In this document: positions 40,098 through 50,290 of the stretch, in pieces
How the letters are laid out: each line of letters begins with the position of its first letter
Position numbering within the stretch: position 1 is the stretch's first letter
Origin: Nakaseomyces glabratus
Lineage: Eukaryota; Ascomycota; Saccharomycetes; Saccharomycetales; Saccharomycetaceae
Direction of reading: 5' to 3'
DNA length: 64,000 nt
Assembly: GCF_010111755.1 (NCBI RefSeq)
Contig: NC_088959.1
Location: forward strand, 1,054,001-1,118,000
Program-made: the position numbers and the translations under genes
Notes under the pieces: generated by a model
The model's database searches: none
Told to the model about the DNA's origin: nothing
What the model saw: the letters and a program-made list of their open reading frames with translations, nothing else

Positions 40098-43071
40098 TAT
40101 GCAGAAAGATCAAAGCCAAAAACCCAGGATAAAATAATGAAAGATAGCAGATAATAATCAATTAAGGGATATAAAAATGCTAACGATCGAACACCAACAA
40201 TTCTAACTTGACTATCATATAAGTAGGCTATAGTTTTCTTTACTGAATGGAGCTTCAACTTCTATACAGCTTTAACCAGAAAAAAAACAGGGAAAGCAAA
40301 CAAATGCCTAGCTCTTTGGACAAACGTAGTTGCAATTGATTTTTTTTTTGATCAGTATGATGGTAATGGTAAGAACAGCAAACGTATTTGCAAGACGCAC
40401 TTTTTGTTGCTCCGAGAATCGATAAATCAATGAGATAAGATTTAATCAATTGAGATTAAACAAAAATCATGTGGATTTTGAAAGTCAGATGAGATGTAGA
40501 CAGATCATCAACGGACTCTGATAGCTATTTTCTACGCTTTTAGCAATCGCGAGATTAAAACCTCTGTGAAGTCGCATGCCAAACCAAGGTGATAAATATC
40601 CAGAGGGATCAAACAAGGCAATACAACTCCAATTCCATACAGGTGTATCACATGATCAGAAAAATAGAAATTAAAAAAACTACAACATTGTACGAAAATG
40701 ACATGTGATAATACGTATGAAAGAGCAATCTAGAGTCAACTTCTAGTTTCCTTTTGGTTCTTCTGGGTGGAGTCTCTCTCTACACCAATCATCTAGCTGT
40801 CTCTGCTAGTGTATGTGTTAGTGTATATGTTAGTGTATGTGTGGGTGTGCATGTTATTAGGGCAACAAAATAGTACGTGCGAAGGGTTGTGAGGTATTTT
40901 AAGCACAGGAGACTGTTTGCGTTGTTGCTTCAAACATGGGTAAAGTGATGAGAACACTATTATCCTTATCAAGCATATTAGTTCCCGATTTGTCAATAAA
41001 CAAGGGATAGATAAGATAAGATAGGAGATACTACTCCGCCCACTTGTTATGTTTTGACTCTGAGAATTTTTATTGTTTGATTACCCAAAACGGTAAGATA
41101 ACACTCTAGACGCATCTAAGCCAATAGATAAGCCTATAGATATGTGAAACCTTGGATAGAAAGAAGTCAGAAAGGATTACCATTTCTAGTGGTTCCCCGG
41201 CGGATGAGGAAGGAAGACGAAATAACGCCATCAAAAGGCATCGGCCAATAAGATGCCCACGATAATTGGAAATAGCAAGACAATAGAAACTGACGAAAAA
41301 CCTGGAGCACATCAATGCGGGTCACAATATACCCCGTACAGACTAAATTATTCCCCCGAACCTCTAGCACATACTCTCCTCATCAGCCGAACATGAACAT
41401 ACGCCAGTACAACGCCTTTGGAAACAATAAAAAAAAGAAATAAAGATAAGATAAGTAAAACTGATAAGATCGAATATCTATTCTCCAGCTAATATACGGG
41501 GACTACTCTGTAGGCTGACTTGTATCAATGGCATTGAATCGTCAGACGCAAAGAAACTGCACAGCACGGAGCATCCTTAGTAGGAACTGCCAGTAGAAAG
41601 ACCTGGAGACGAGACAAAGAAGAAATATGCTATTCTAGAAGGAGGAGAAGAAGGGGGGGAATCGCTTGAAGATCTTGCCATCCTAAGAAACACACGCGAG
41701 AAGGAAAAAGAAGGATCCCATGAGAAGAAAGTCAAAAAAAAAAAAATAGGTCAGAGAAAAGTCCGTGAACAGATAGTAACACATACACATAAACATACAA
41801 AAGAAGAAAAAAAACCGCAAACAAAACACGCAGGGAATGGAGACTGTACAAAATCCAAACGTGTTTTTACGGAAGAAATATCAAAGGGGAGAAAAAGGTC
41901 GCACAAGAGATTAGTCCAAAAAAACCTCGCTAGTAAGGGTCCATCCATCATCATGCTTAGATAGATGTACCTATTTTTGCTAGAAATCGCTGCAGTTCAG
42001 TATAGAAGCTTTACAGAGCACTACAAGGCCCGTATCAGGAAAGCTTGGACTCTCCCTGCAGTTGTGCTGTGGACAATGTTCATGAAATCATTGGAAGATC
42101 GACTTTTCTTTGCTACACACATCTTTACATCAAAAGCACGTAGAGAGCAAACAGACGTAGCAAGAAAAACTGATCTTCCCAGCCATCTCCCTGAAGCACA
42201 CGGGCAGTGAAAAGAATGCCCGGGCAGTACACTGCACAGTACACTGGACAGCAAGTGAGACTGAGAACTCTAAAGGAACTTAGGAGAACGACAGCTCTTA
42301 ATCGCAACTAGCACCTTTTGCCCACTTTACACTCAGATAATCGCTGAGGGGATTCAGACTATACTTTCTGCACAGATTTCGAAAAATGGGAAATCCTCCC
42401 CCTCATATGGACTTGATGAGCTGTGTTGAGTCTCTCTACCTTTGTTAGTCAACTACTTGTGTTGCAGCTGATAGTGGAAAAAAAAATAAATGAAATGGAA
42501 TAATATGGCTAAACTACTTTCGATTTTGAACCAGGCAAACTTGTATTGCTCCCATAAAGACAAAATAAACTGGAGATTGAAGAAGAACTAAAGGTATCAA
42601 TATCTAACAATTTTAGGAAGAAACTTCATGTGCAGAATATAGTTCTAGTGCGATAATTAGCCAGCTATTGCGGTGGGAATCAAGATAATATTCTTGATGG
42701 GAAGAAAATAAGACCCAAAAAAAAAGAAACTCCAGTAATTTGGAAAATCTTTATTCAAAGCCTATATATACTTATTATATATATGCAGATGATCATAGCT
42801 GGACATATAATTAGTGTTATACACAACACAGCACTCCCAATTTAATAAATTATAGAATTCTTTAAACAGTTCTTTTTAGGACTGATACTTTTAACCTAAC
42901 CTAAGATTATATCAGAATAGCCACAATTATACAATTAGCTACTATCCTACAAACGTTCCAAGAACATAAACGACTATATCAAAACCAATTATAAAATAAT
43001 AGGAAACTGTTATACAAAAGTGATTCAACTAATTCGATTTTATCTAATAGATTAATTATTTTTTGTCTGCG
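40098..43071. other. Long gene-free region upstream of MEP1
   Basis: 2.97 kb between divergent starts, the longest gap in the window. Eight exact GATAAG/CTTATC sites, nearly all between 40.9 and 41.5 kb, a 12-bp triplicate (40807-40842), a purine-rich stretch (41580-41940) and a repeat of CAGTACACTG (42225-42234, 42237-42246). An 81-codon ATG frame at 41965-42210 looks like chance. I looked for RNase P, U-snRNA, SRP and telomerase signatures and saw none. Confidence 0.65.
40965..41468. promoter_or_regulatory. GATA-factor site cluster upstream of MEP1
   Basis: CTTATC at 40965; GATAAG at 41010, 41015, 41127, 41445, 41450 and 41463; GATAAC at 41097. A further GATAAG is at 40434. Gln3, Gat1 and Dal80 use such sites for nitrogen catabolite control, and MEP genes are classic targets. 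The sites lie 1.6-2.1 kb before the MEP1 ATG, unusually far for a yeast promoter. Confidence 0.65.
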
Positions 43072-44508
43072 ATGGCTAGAGGAGATGGATATGTATGGAC
43101 AGAGACATATGATCCTGCGACAGTTGCTTTTATCATACTAGGTGCCGCGCTGGTATTCTTTATGGTTCCAGGTTTAGGATTTTTATACTCAGGACTGGCG
43201 AGAAGAAAGTCTGCCTTAGCACTGATATGGGCTGTACTGATGGCAACACTGGTTGGCATGCTCCAATGGTATTTTTGGGGTTATTCTCTTGCATTTTCAA
43301 AGACAGCTCCAAACAACAAATTCATTGGAAATTTGGATTCTTTTGGTTTCAGAAACGTCTATGGGAAGACATCAGAAGATTCAACGTACCCGGAAATTGC
43401 ATTTGCATCTTTCCAGATGATGTTCTTATGTGTCACAGTAAGCATTATTGCTGGTGCTACCGCTGAAAGAGGTAAACTTCTTCCACATATGGTGTTTCTC
43501 TTTATTTTTGCAACACTAGTTTATTGTCCTATCACGTACTGGATATGGGCTCCAGGTGGATGGTGTTATAAATGGGGTGTTTTGGATTGGGCTGGGGGTG
43601 GCCCAGTCGAAATTGTTAGTGCTGTTGCTGGGTTTGTTTATTCATACTTCCTTGGAAGACGTAGAGAGAATTTACTTATCAACTTCAGACCACATAATGT
43701 TTCCATGGTCACTTTAGGTACTTCAATTCTATGGTTTGGCTGGCTGCTTTTCAATGCAGCAACATCTTTGACACCTAATTTACGCTCTGCATACGCATTT
43801 ATGAATACAAACATCAGTGCTGTTACAGGTGGTATGACATGGTGTCTACTGGATTATAGGTCGGAGAAAAAGTGGTCGACTGTGGGTTTATGTTCCGGGA
43901 TCATCTGTGGTCTAGTTGCTGCAACCCCCAGTTCAGGTTGTATCACATTATATGGATCATTAATACAAGGCATTATTTCAGGCGTAGTTTGTAACTTCGC
44001 TACTAAGATCAAGTACTACTTAAAGGTCGATGATGCTATGGATCTGTTGGCGGAGCACGGTGTTGCTGGTATAGTAGGCTTGATATTTAACGCTTTATTC
44101 GCAGCAGACTGGGTTATTGGAATGGATGGAGCTACAAAGCATAGAGGTGGCTGGATCACACACAACTACAGACAAATGTACAAACAAATCGCATATATTG
44201 GTGCTGTTGCTGGATATACAGCTGTAGTGACTGCTTTGATATGCATAGTCATAGACAATATACCAGGATTAAGACTTAGAGCATCTGAAGAAGCTGAGGC
44301 TCTTGGTATGGATGAAGATCAAATTGGTGAATTTGCATACGATTATGTCGAAGTTAGAAGAGATTATTACTTATGGGGTGTTGATAACGACAACAATAGT
44401 GCAGATAACACCGATGGAAATGCTGATGATCAATCAGTTACAGGTTCATCAACAGCAGCCACCAATGAAGGTCACGATATAGAAAAGGTTCCAGCTGGAC
44501 CACAATAG
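43072..44508 (+). CDS. MEP1: Ammonium permease, Mep/Amt family
   Basis: 478 residues from ATG 43072 (MARGDGYVWTETYD). Eleven hydrophobic segments span about 22-425. Family marks include LGFLYSGLARRKSALAL, the two pore His (HNVSMVTLGTSILWFGW and AEHGVAGIVGLIFNALFAADWVIGMDG) and the conserved tail GMDEDQIGEFAYDYVEVRRDYYLW. It imports NH4+ at the plasma membrane. By sequence and position (YGR121C) it is MEP1-type; the ohnologue MEP3 (YPR138C) derives from the same ancestor, so MEP1 versus MEP3 is decided by neighbours only. Mep proteins form trimers. Confidence 0.95.
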   Translation: MARGDGYVWTETYDPATVAFIILGAALVFFMVPGLGFLYSGLARRKSALALIWAVLMATLVGMLQWYFWGYSLAFSKTAPNNKFIGNLDSFGFRNVYGKTSEDSTYPEIAFASFQMMFLCVTVSIIAGATAERGKLLPHMVFLFIFATLVYCPITYWIWAPGGWCYKWGVLDWAGGGPVEIVSAVAGFVYSYFLGRRRENLLINFRPHNVSMVTLGTSILWFGWLLFNAATSLTPNLRSAYAFMNTNISAVTGGMTWCLLDYRSEKKWSTVGLCSGIICGLVAATPSSGCITLYGSLIQGIISGVVCNFATKIKYYLKVDDAMDLLAEHGVAGIVGLIFNALFAADWVIGMDGATKHRGGWITHNYRQMYKQIAYIGAVAGYTAVVTALICIVIDNIPGLRLRASEEAEALGMDEDQIGEFAYDYVEVRRDYYLWGVDNDNNSADNTDGNADDQSVTGSSTAATNEGHDIEKVPAGPQ

Positions 44509-45224
44509 TAAAATTGCATCGTAGGAATACAATTAATTTACCTTGCATCTCGAAGTCAGGGTATTAAATAGTCATTCATTTTAGTCACTTGCCAATATTC
44601 ATTAATTTATGTTTTATTTCAGTTCAATTATTTTCCTTTTATTTAATATGAGGAGTTAACTCTCTAATTTTTCCCGATGCTTGCACATTAATGTAGCAAG
44701 TAATCCTTCCACAATCTACATGGGTGCTTATATTTATACATTTCCTTTATTAACATCTCTGCAAATAAGTTACACATAATTCATTTCTTTTTGATATTAA
44801 TACATATATTACATCAGAAATATCTGTTTTGTGATCTACTATTACTTTTTATTTGCACTAAATCCAACTTTTCTGTCTAAATATGTTATGTTAGCAGTAC
44901 ATTTTATGATATCTGTAACATTTTATCCTATTCTTTAACGTGATTCATAACTATGTATTTTTGGTATTCAATATTTGAGCCTGTCATTTTATTATAAATA
45001 TCTGAAACGATGCTACGTTATTTTGTTTCGGATCAAACCAATAATAACTTAACGGTACCTCAATTACTATCCATATCACAATAAAAAAAATAAATTTCTT
45101 CTCGAAATTAGATGTGTATATATAGCTAACCTACTGCATAAACTTCATTCATTGTAATAAAACCCTCAAGAAGTGCATCTATTAATTCAACCAGAATCTA
45201 TGACACTTTGGAGGAAATAGGGTG
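44509..45224. other. MEP1/MCM1 convergent spacer
   Basis: 716 bp, very AT-rich, both genes end here. This is also a synteny break between the YGR block and MCM1. No gene or relic recognised. Confidence 0.65.
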
Positions 45225-45983
45225 TTAGCTAGTGTCTTGAAAGTATTGCTGATATGTCGGATCCTGATGATCTTGTCCTTTCATATATTGTTGGCCCATA
45301 TCACCCATTGCAATGTTAGGGTAAGGGTTATGATTCTGCGGGAGTGCCTGATGATCCAGAGTTTGATTTGAATGCTGAGGCTGTTGCAATAAATTCTGGT
45401 TTTGCAACTGTTGCTGGTTGTCTAACATTTGATTGTGTACAGCGTTTTGTCTTAAGTGATGTGGAAGATCAGTTTGTGAGTTACTTCCCAGATCTGGATT
45501 ACCATTTTGAGTATCACCATGATCTTCATCTTGCTCTTCTTCGTCATCTTCTTCACCATCTTCGTCAGGAGCATTTAGACACGCTTGGATCAGATTTCTT
45601 CCCTCCTGTTGGGTTACTATAGGCTCAAACTTTGGGGTACTGAATGTATACACTAGACCGGTTTCTGATACAATCAATAATAACACTTGTGTGCCTGTCA
45701 ATACTGACAACTCAAAAGCCTTTTTCATAATACCATGTTTTCTCTTTGAAAACGTCACATGCCTTCTAGTTTTGTTTTCAATGAACTTGATTTCAATTTT
45801 TCTTCTATCCTTTGGAGTACTAGTATTTTCAAAACTTGTACCATTGTTACTTTTAGGTTCAGCTGACATCTCATTTAAAACAGAATTAGACCCAGAAACG
45901 GATCCCGTCATGGAACCATCGTCATCTATATCATCGACTTTGTCTTCCATATTATTCCCATTTATATCTTCCTTGTCAGACAT
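45225..45983 (-). CDS. MCM1: MADS-box transcription factor Mcm1
   Basis: 252 residues from ATG 45983 (MSDKEDINGN); the frame extends only two codons further from a non-ATG. MADS box at 60-117 (RRKIEIKFIENKTRRHVTFS, KRKHGIMKKAFELSVLTG) with the Mcm1 extension FSTPKFEPIVTQQEGRNLIQ, then an acidic stretch (139-157) and a Gln/Asn/His-rich tail. Mcm1 is essential, binds P-boxes, and works with alpha1/alpha2, Ste12, Fkh2 and the Arg80-Arg81 regulators of arginine genes. The segment before the MADS box is ~59 residues against ~17 in S. cerevisiae. It lies next to ARG3, an arginine gene repressed by ArgR/Mcm1 in S. cerevisiae. Confidence 0.97.
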   Translation of the reverse strand: MSDKEDINGNNMEDKVDDIDDDGSMTGSVSGSNSVLNEMSAEPKSNNGTSFENTSTPKDRRKIEIKFIENKTRRHVTFSKRKHGIMKKAFELSVLTGTQVLLLIVSETGLVYTFSTPKFEPIVTQQEGRNLIQACLNAPDEDGEEDDEEEQDEDHGDTQNGNPDLGSNSQTDLPHHLRQNAVHNQMLDNQQQLQNQNLLQQPQHSNQTLDHQALPQNHNPYPNIAMGDMGQQYMKGQDHQDPTYQQYFQDTS

Positions 45984-46941
45984 TCTCAACTATTTCAGTC
46001 TTTAAATTCTTTTAGCAATATTACGGGTGGCTTGATCTACCTGCTCGATTCCTTGTACTTCGTAAGCTATTTTTCGTTGCTGCACAGAGGTGTTGGAATA
46101 TACGCAAAAAAAAATCTGTGAATAACAACCGTGTTTAACAAAATTCTTGATAACAAATCAGTCGCAGTGTACCAGTTAGAAGTATTTCCTTTTCCTTACA
46201 GAATGCGATCCTCTAGCTCTTTGTTGGCTATTTACTTTTTCCCTAACCAAACAATTCACGTATTGCCATATAATGCTATTCAGAATGCAGGTTTACAGTA
46301 ATAAAGACCCTGAAGCAATAAAATACAGCTCTTAAGTTATGAAATATAAGCACTAATATGCGTAAGAACTACCAATTTCCTAATCTGTTATGGAGACTCA
46401 ACCTAATAAACCCAATTAAGAAATTACATTAATGAAAAATAATGGCATCAAATTCCTAAAATGGTTAAATCTCAAAATCTCAACGAAAAAAAAAAAAATT
46501 GACAAAAATCATCTCTGCAAAGGTTCAGAATGGCCACGGTGATGACAAAAAATCAAGAAACGCAAAGATGGTTGCTACGATCTGTTTTCTAGGAAAAGTA
46601 CCTTGCATAAACACTAATAATGTGATGTCATCACTTTAGCACACACAAATGGATGAAACCAACAAGTGTACGTTGATCACTATATCATAGCATCCCAAAT
46701 ACATACTCTGTGTGAACAGGTCTTTGAGCTTAAGCCACTGTTGAACCTATGCCGTTGGTTTCTCGGTGGTTCACAGCATAAAATATCTGATAATTATAAT
46801 TATGACCAAAATGTATTATTAACTCAAAAAATATAGAGATTTATAAAGGAAAAAATTTGAAATGAAATGCAATGCAGAACTTGTAGAAATTATGATACAA
46901 AGCCCAGTGGGAGCGAAATTATTGTCTTTTCTTTAAGAAAT
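45984..46941. other. MCM1 promoter / ARG3 3' region
   Basis: 958 bp with one clear element, a CArG box at 46455-46464. A12-A13 tract near 46486. No gene seen. Confidence 0.7.
46455..46464. promoter_or_regulatory. CArG box (Mcm1 site) in the MCM1 promoter
   Basis: CCTAAAATGG fits both CC(A/T)6GG and the Mcm1 consensus CCYWWWNNRG. It is 472 bp before the MCM1 ATG and downstream of ARG3, suggesting autoregulation of MCM1. Function is inference. Confidence 0.5.
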
Positions 46942-47949
46942 TTATTTGCAAGCGTTAAAATCGCCCTTATGTACCACGAACACATCAATAGCAGCCATGG
47001 CAGCATATAGTCTGTTTTCAGCTTCATCAAAAACTATTGAGTGGTCACCATAAAATATGTCATCAGTGACTTCTTCGTGATGTCTTGGCAGACAATGCAT
47101 GAACTTAAAGTTAGGTGCGGCAACGGAGGCATGTTCTTGGCTAACCTGGAACCCTTGGAATTGCTTTAGTTTGGCCTCCTTAGCAAATTCTTCACCCATA
47201 GACACGAAAGTGTCTGTCACAAGAACATGTGCACCAACCGATGCATGTTTTGAATCGTGAGTAACTTCAATCTGTGTACCGTTCTTAGCACAAATCTTTT
47301 TTGCTGCGTTCATGATCTCCGGATCCATTTCAATACCTGGCGGAGTAGCTATGGAAACATCCATACCAAGCTTTAAACAAGCAATGGCCATATCATTGAT
47401 AACGTTATTAGAGTCACCGATCCAAGTGATTTTAAGCTTGTTCTTGGTGTAGTCAAGATGCTCTTTAATAGTTAGCATATCACAAATTGCTTGCAAAGGA
47501 TGATATGTGTCACACAGAGAGTTGATAATAGGAACAGAAGAGTGCTGACATAGCAATTGGATATCTTCATGCTTGTTCACACGTGCGAAAATGCACGAAA
47601 CCATAGAAGACACAACCTTAGCGGTATCATAAAATGATTCGTTGACACCCAGTTGGATATCTTCTTTACCTAAAAACATAGGTTGAGCACCAAAAAATGT
47701 AGAGGCTCCTTCTGTTGAAATTCTAGTTCTAGTGGATCTCTTGGTGAAGATCATTGCAATAGTTCTGCCCAGCAGCTTTAAATGTTGTTCTTGAAATTCT
47801 TCAGTGTTACCAGACTTGAATATTTTCTTGAAATGCTCTGCCCTGTTTACAAGGATTTCAAATTCTTCATCCGATAGATCTTTAATAGACACCAAGTGAC
47901 GGATTTTGCTATTGGAGTTCATAGAATAGGATTCAGTAGGTTGAGTCAT
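46942..47949 (-). CDS. ARG3: Ornithine carbamoyltransferase
   Basis: 335 residues (YJL088W 338). Carbamoyl-phosphate loop STRTR at 72-76 (FTKRSTRTRISTEGA), ornithine-binding area KITWIGDSNNVINDMA and the HCLPRH motif near the C-terminus. It makes citrulline from ornithine and carbamoyl phosphate; in S. cerevisiae the enzyme is cytosolic and is inhibited by arginase (epiarginasic control). No mitochondrial leader is apparent. A Gcn4-type site lies about 470 bp upstream. Confidence 0.98.
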   Translation of the reverse strand: MTQPTESYSMNSNSKIRHLVSIKDLSDEEFEILVNRAEHFKKIFKSGNTEEFQEQHLKLLGRTIAMIFTKRSTRTRISTEGASTFFGAQPMFLGKEDIQLGVNESFYDTAKVVSSMVSCIFARVNKHEDIQLLCQHSSVPIINSLCDTYHPLQAICDMLTIKEHLDYTKNKLKITWIGDSNNVINDMAIACLKLGMDVSIATPPGIEMDPEIMNAAKKICAKNGTQIEVTHDSKHASVGAHVLVTDTFVSMGEEFAKEAKLKQFQGFQVSQEHASVAAPNFKFMHCLPRHHEEVTDDIFYGDHSIVFDEAENRLYAAMAAIDVFVVHKGDFNACK

Positions 47950-48420
47950 TGTAATATTTTATCTAATGGTTGATTTTAATGCAAAGAAAATTGAACAAAA
48001 GTTATCTAATAACTTCTCGAGTGATGAATTGATGTTATGTGTATCTATAACAGAAAATAGAATGGTAAATAGAAATAACTTTTAACAGCAGAATGATTCA
48101 ATCTAAAACTACAAATGTACACTGATCCTTATATATCTCAAACTACTCGTCAATACCTTCCGTTAATTACCACTAACTGTGTATGCTCGGTGATGGCCAA
48201 TATCGACAATGAGCCATACTCGTCTCGGGCGTCACATTTTATGGCAATCGGTAGCGAATAGGCCTTAATGCTACTACAAATAAAAGGGAAACATCTGGCG
48301 AGGTTGATCCTTTCCTCCAAAGGAATGCCGTTGTGTAACGTCAAAGGCAAAAACACGTAAAGACAATACAGTTATGGCTTCCTCTCAACGTGGGGGGCCG
48401 TGAAATTGAACAGAAATGAA

Positions 48421-48426
<6 letters not shown>
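48421..48426. promoter_or_regulatory. Gcn4-type TGACTC upstream of ARG3
   Basis: AATGACTC (minus strand GAGTCATT) lies 472 bp before the ARG3 ATG and abuts the CT tract. ARG3 is under general amino-acid control in S. cerevisiae. A single half-site is weak evidence. Confidence 0.45.

Positions 48427-48457
<31 letters not shown>
48424..48457. repeat. (CT)17 microsatellite
   Basis: 34 bases of perfect CT dinucleotide repeat, likely length-variable between strains. Confidence 0.97.
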
Positions 48458-48460
<3 letters not shown>

Positions 48461-48850
48461 AGGTGTAGCGAGGGAAAAAAAAAGGAACTTACAAGAAATG
48501 GCTATAATCTCTACTTTATCTCTATTTGGAAAGATTTAGCGAAATATCAGTTCTGCCTTCCATAAAATGTCATACTGAGATAGTAATGTTAAAGGAAATA
48601 GTTAGCGAATGCATGCTATCATGTCATATATTCACCTTGCCTCTTACATAGTTGACGACCATACAAGACTTCCCTCGCTTCCACTTGCTTTCATTTCATT
48701 ATTTGTACTTAATAAGGTACTCAGATAGAGTTCTTATCAGTAGTTGGGAACCTTAAAGAACACTCTAGGCCTTTGGTTTCTCATACTAATGAATGGCCTC
48801 ATACTAGCCCTAGATGTTCGTTCAAATTTTTGACACAAAATAGTCTTGGC

Positions 48851-48878
48851 TATCACTATCACCATCACTATCACTATC
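48851..48878. repeat. TATCAC hexamer repeat
   Basis: TATCAC TATCAC CATCAC TATCAC TATC, one unit altered by a single base. Confidence 0.9.
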
Positions 48879-49429
48879 TTGGCGGTAACAGTCCCAGAAT
48901 AGCGATATATTCGATCATTCAATTGCTTTTTACTTTTTGGTCCAGCTTGGCTTAACAGTACTGTTTGACAGTACAATACTTCATTCACAAGGACCTGTGA
49001 TTTTGAGAAATTTGTGTATCCGTGAACTTTAATTCTACTAATTATTCTCACACAAAAAGAAACAAACAGACTTATATTGAGCTGCTAGTCTTTCAAGAAA
49101 TAGAAAGTTTTACATCGCACACTAGCAGATCAACATGAAGCTGTAGTCGAGTCACGTAACTTTTAATATCAATACCATTCTAATGAAGGTTTGATTTTCT
49201 CATATATGTAACTATCTATGAATTTCCTTCATAGCAACTGAATATAAAATTTAAAACAAACGTAAAGTGTAAATTGAAATATATTCTATATACATTATAA
49301 CATCCTGATATCTTGATGACTAATTATAAAATGACGATGATGCTATAAATGTTGAAGATATTAATTGAAAACTATGCAAGGTGTGAGAAACACATGGACA
49401 ATAATCAAATACAAAAATAAAATAGAAAC

Positions 49430-50134
49430 TTAACATCTTCTTCTCTTTAGAGATGACTGCATTTCTTCAATGATTTCACCACCGTGTTTATGAGACGGTC
49501 TACTATCACATGCCAAAAAGTTATGTGTGAGACCGTTCGAAGGAGGAATTCCTTTATTAAATCCAAAGTAGAAAGAATCATCCATTGGTTTAGTTGTAGA
49601 ACAGTTCGAAGAATTTTGACTTTGTATGGCATTTAATTTATGCCGGTAACTCCTTACAAGATCATAATCTCCTTCTTGTAATAATCCACAAAGTTCTGGA
49701 AACACTCTAACAAAATCCTTGCAAACTATCCTATTCCAGGAATAGCACAATCTTGAATTTATTTGTGTATTGTTATTCATCAAAGTATCAGTAGTTCTAA
49801 AAAACATTCCCCATATGTGATCAATAAGTTTTACAAAGCCATGCTCTAAGAGTAGTAAGTTTTGAAGATGAGTTAATGATACATTCCTGTTTATAGGCAA
49901 TTTGTTATTTGGGGTAAGACATTTCATGACAATGATGCTGTTATCATTCTCTGGTTGATGCAGATAAAGTAATATGTACAGTTCATGACCGGTTTGTTTG
50001 AAATCCCGAAGTACCACATGCCAAACAAACATATTTGAATCATGGGGCTTCATATAAAAAAGTGCCTCATCTTGCCTCACCGTTCTATTATAATGCTTCC
50101 ACTCTCTTAAAAGTCGCCTTGTTGCTATCCTCAT
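49430..50134 (-). CDS. UBS1: Inactive E2-like regulator of Cdc34 (Ubs1)
   Basis: 234 residues (YBR165W 277). The first ~115 residues follow an E2 fold of UBC6 type: helix ATRRLLREWKHY (4-15), MKPHDSNMFVWHVVL (28-42), LTPNNKLPINRNVSL (73-87). Where Ubc6 has its active-site Cys in NTRLCLS, this protein has NRNVSL (V85/S86), so no thioester can form there. The remainder is not E2-like. UBS1 was found as a suppressor of cdc34 and acts as a positive regulator of that E2. The assignment relies on divergence from ARL1, as in S. cerevisiae YBR165W/YBR164C, plus the E2-like start. Confidence 0.8.
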   Translation of the reverse strand: MRIATRRLLREWKHYNRTVRQDEALFYMKPHDSNMFVWHVVLRDFKQTGHELYILLYLHQPENDNSIIVMKCLTPNNKLPINRNVSLTHLQNLLLLEHGFVKLIDHIWGMFFRTTDTLMNNNTQINSRLCYSWNRIVCKDFVRVFPELCGLLQEGDYDLVRSYRHKLNAIQSQNSSNCSTTKPMDDSFYFGFNKGIPPSNGLTHNFLACDSRPSHKHGGEIIEEMQSSLKRRRC

Positions 50135-50236
50135 CCTATTATTCTACGACTCTGTTAGTACTTCCAGTACAATTATTCAAAGAAATAGTGTCTATGTGTT
50201 AGTCTCTTCTTGAAAATGAGATGAATTTAACAAATG

Positions 50237-50290
50237 ATTTGGTAGTATAGTGGTCTCTTTTCCAGACCGACTCTGTATGTTCGTTAAACT
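50237..50290 (+). pseudogene. Possible degenerate tRNA relic
   Basis: GGTAGTATAGTGGT contains a perfect Pol III A-box (TRGYNNARNNGG) and resembles a tRNA D-arm. About 35 bases further TATGTTCGTTAAA is a poor B-box (GGTTCGANTCC). Acceptor and anticodon stems do not form, so at best it is a relic. Confidence 0.25.

Larger units (their letters stand above)
47950..49429. other. ARG3 promoter / UBS1 3' region
   Basis: 1480 bp. Holds a TGACTC site, a (CT)17 tract and a TATCAC hexamer repeat (48851-48878). Open frames here start at GTG codons and look spurious. No RNA gene recognised. Confidence 0.65.

Noticed and set aside
41965..42210. 81-codon ATG frame upstream of MEP1
   Set aside because: Composition is unlike neighbouring proteins and not recognised; kept only as part of the unexplained MEP1 upstream region.
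41620..42360. RNase P, telomerase or spliceosomal RNA in the large MEP1 gap
   Set aside because: I looked for conserved RNase P cores, U-snRNA starts and a C. glabrata telomere template and saw none. Only a search with covariance models could settle it.
46525..46620. Possible box C/D snoRNA (GTGATGA near 46540)
   Set aside because: No CTGA D box at a suitable distance and no terminal stem; it lies in the MCM1 promoter.
48737..49051. 104-codon minus-strand frame between ARG3 and UBS1
   Set aside because: Starts at GTG rather than ATG, and its Val/Ile run is made by the TATCAC repeat.
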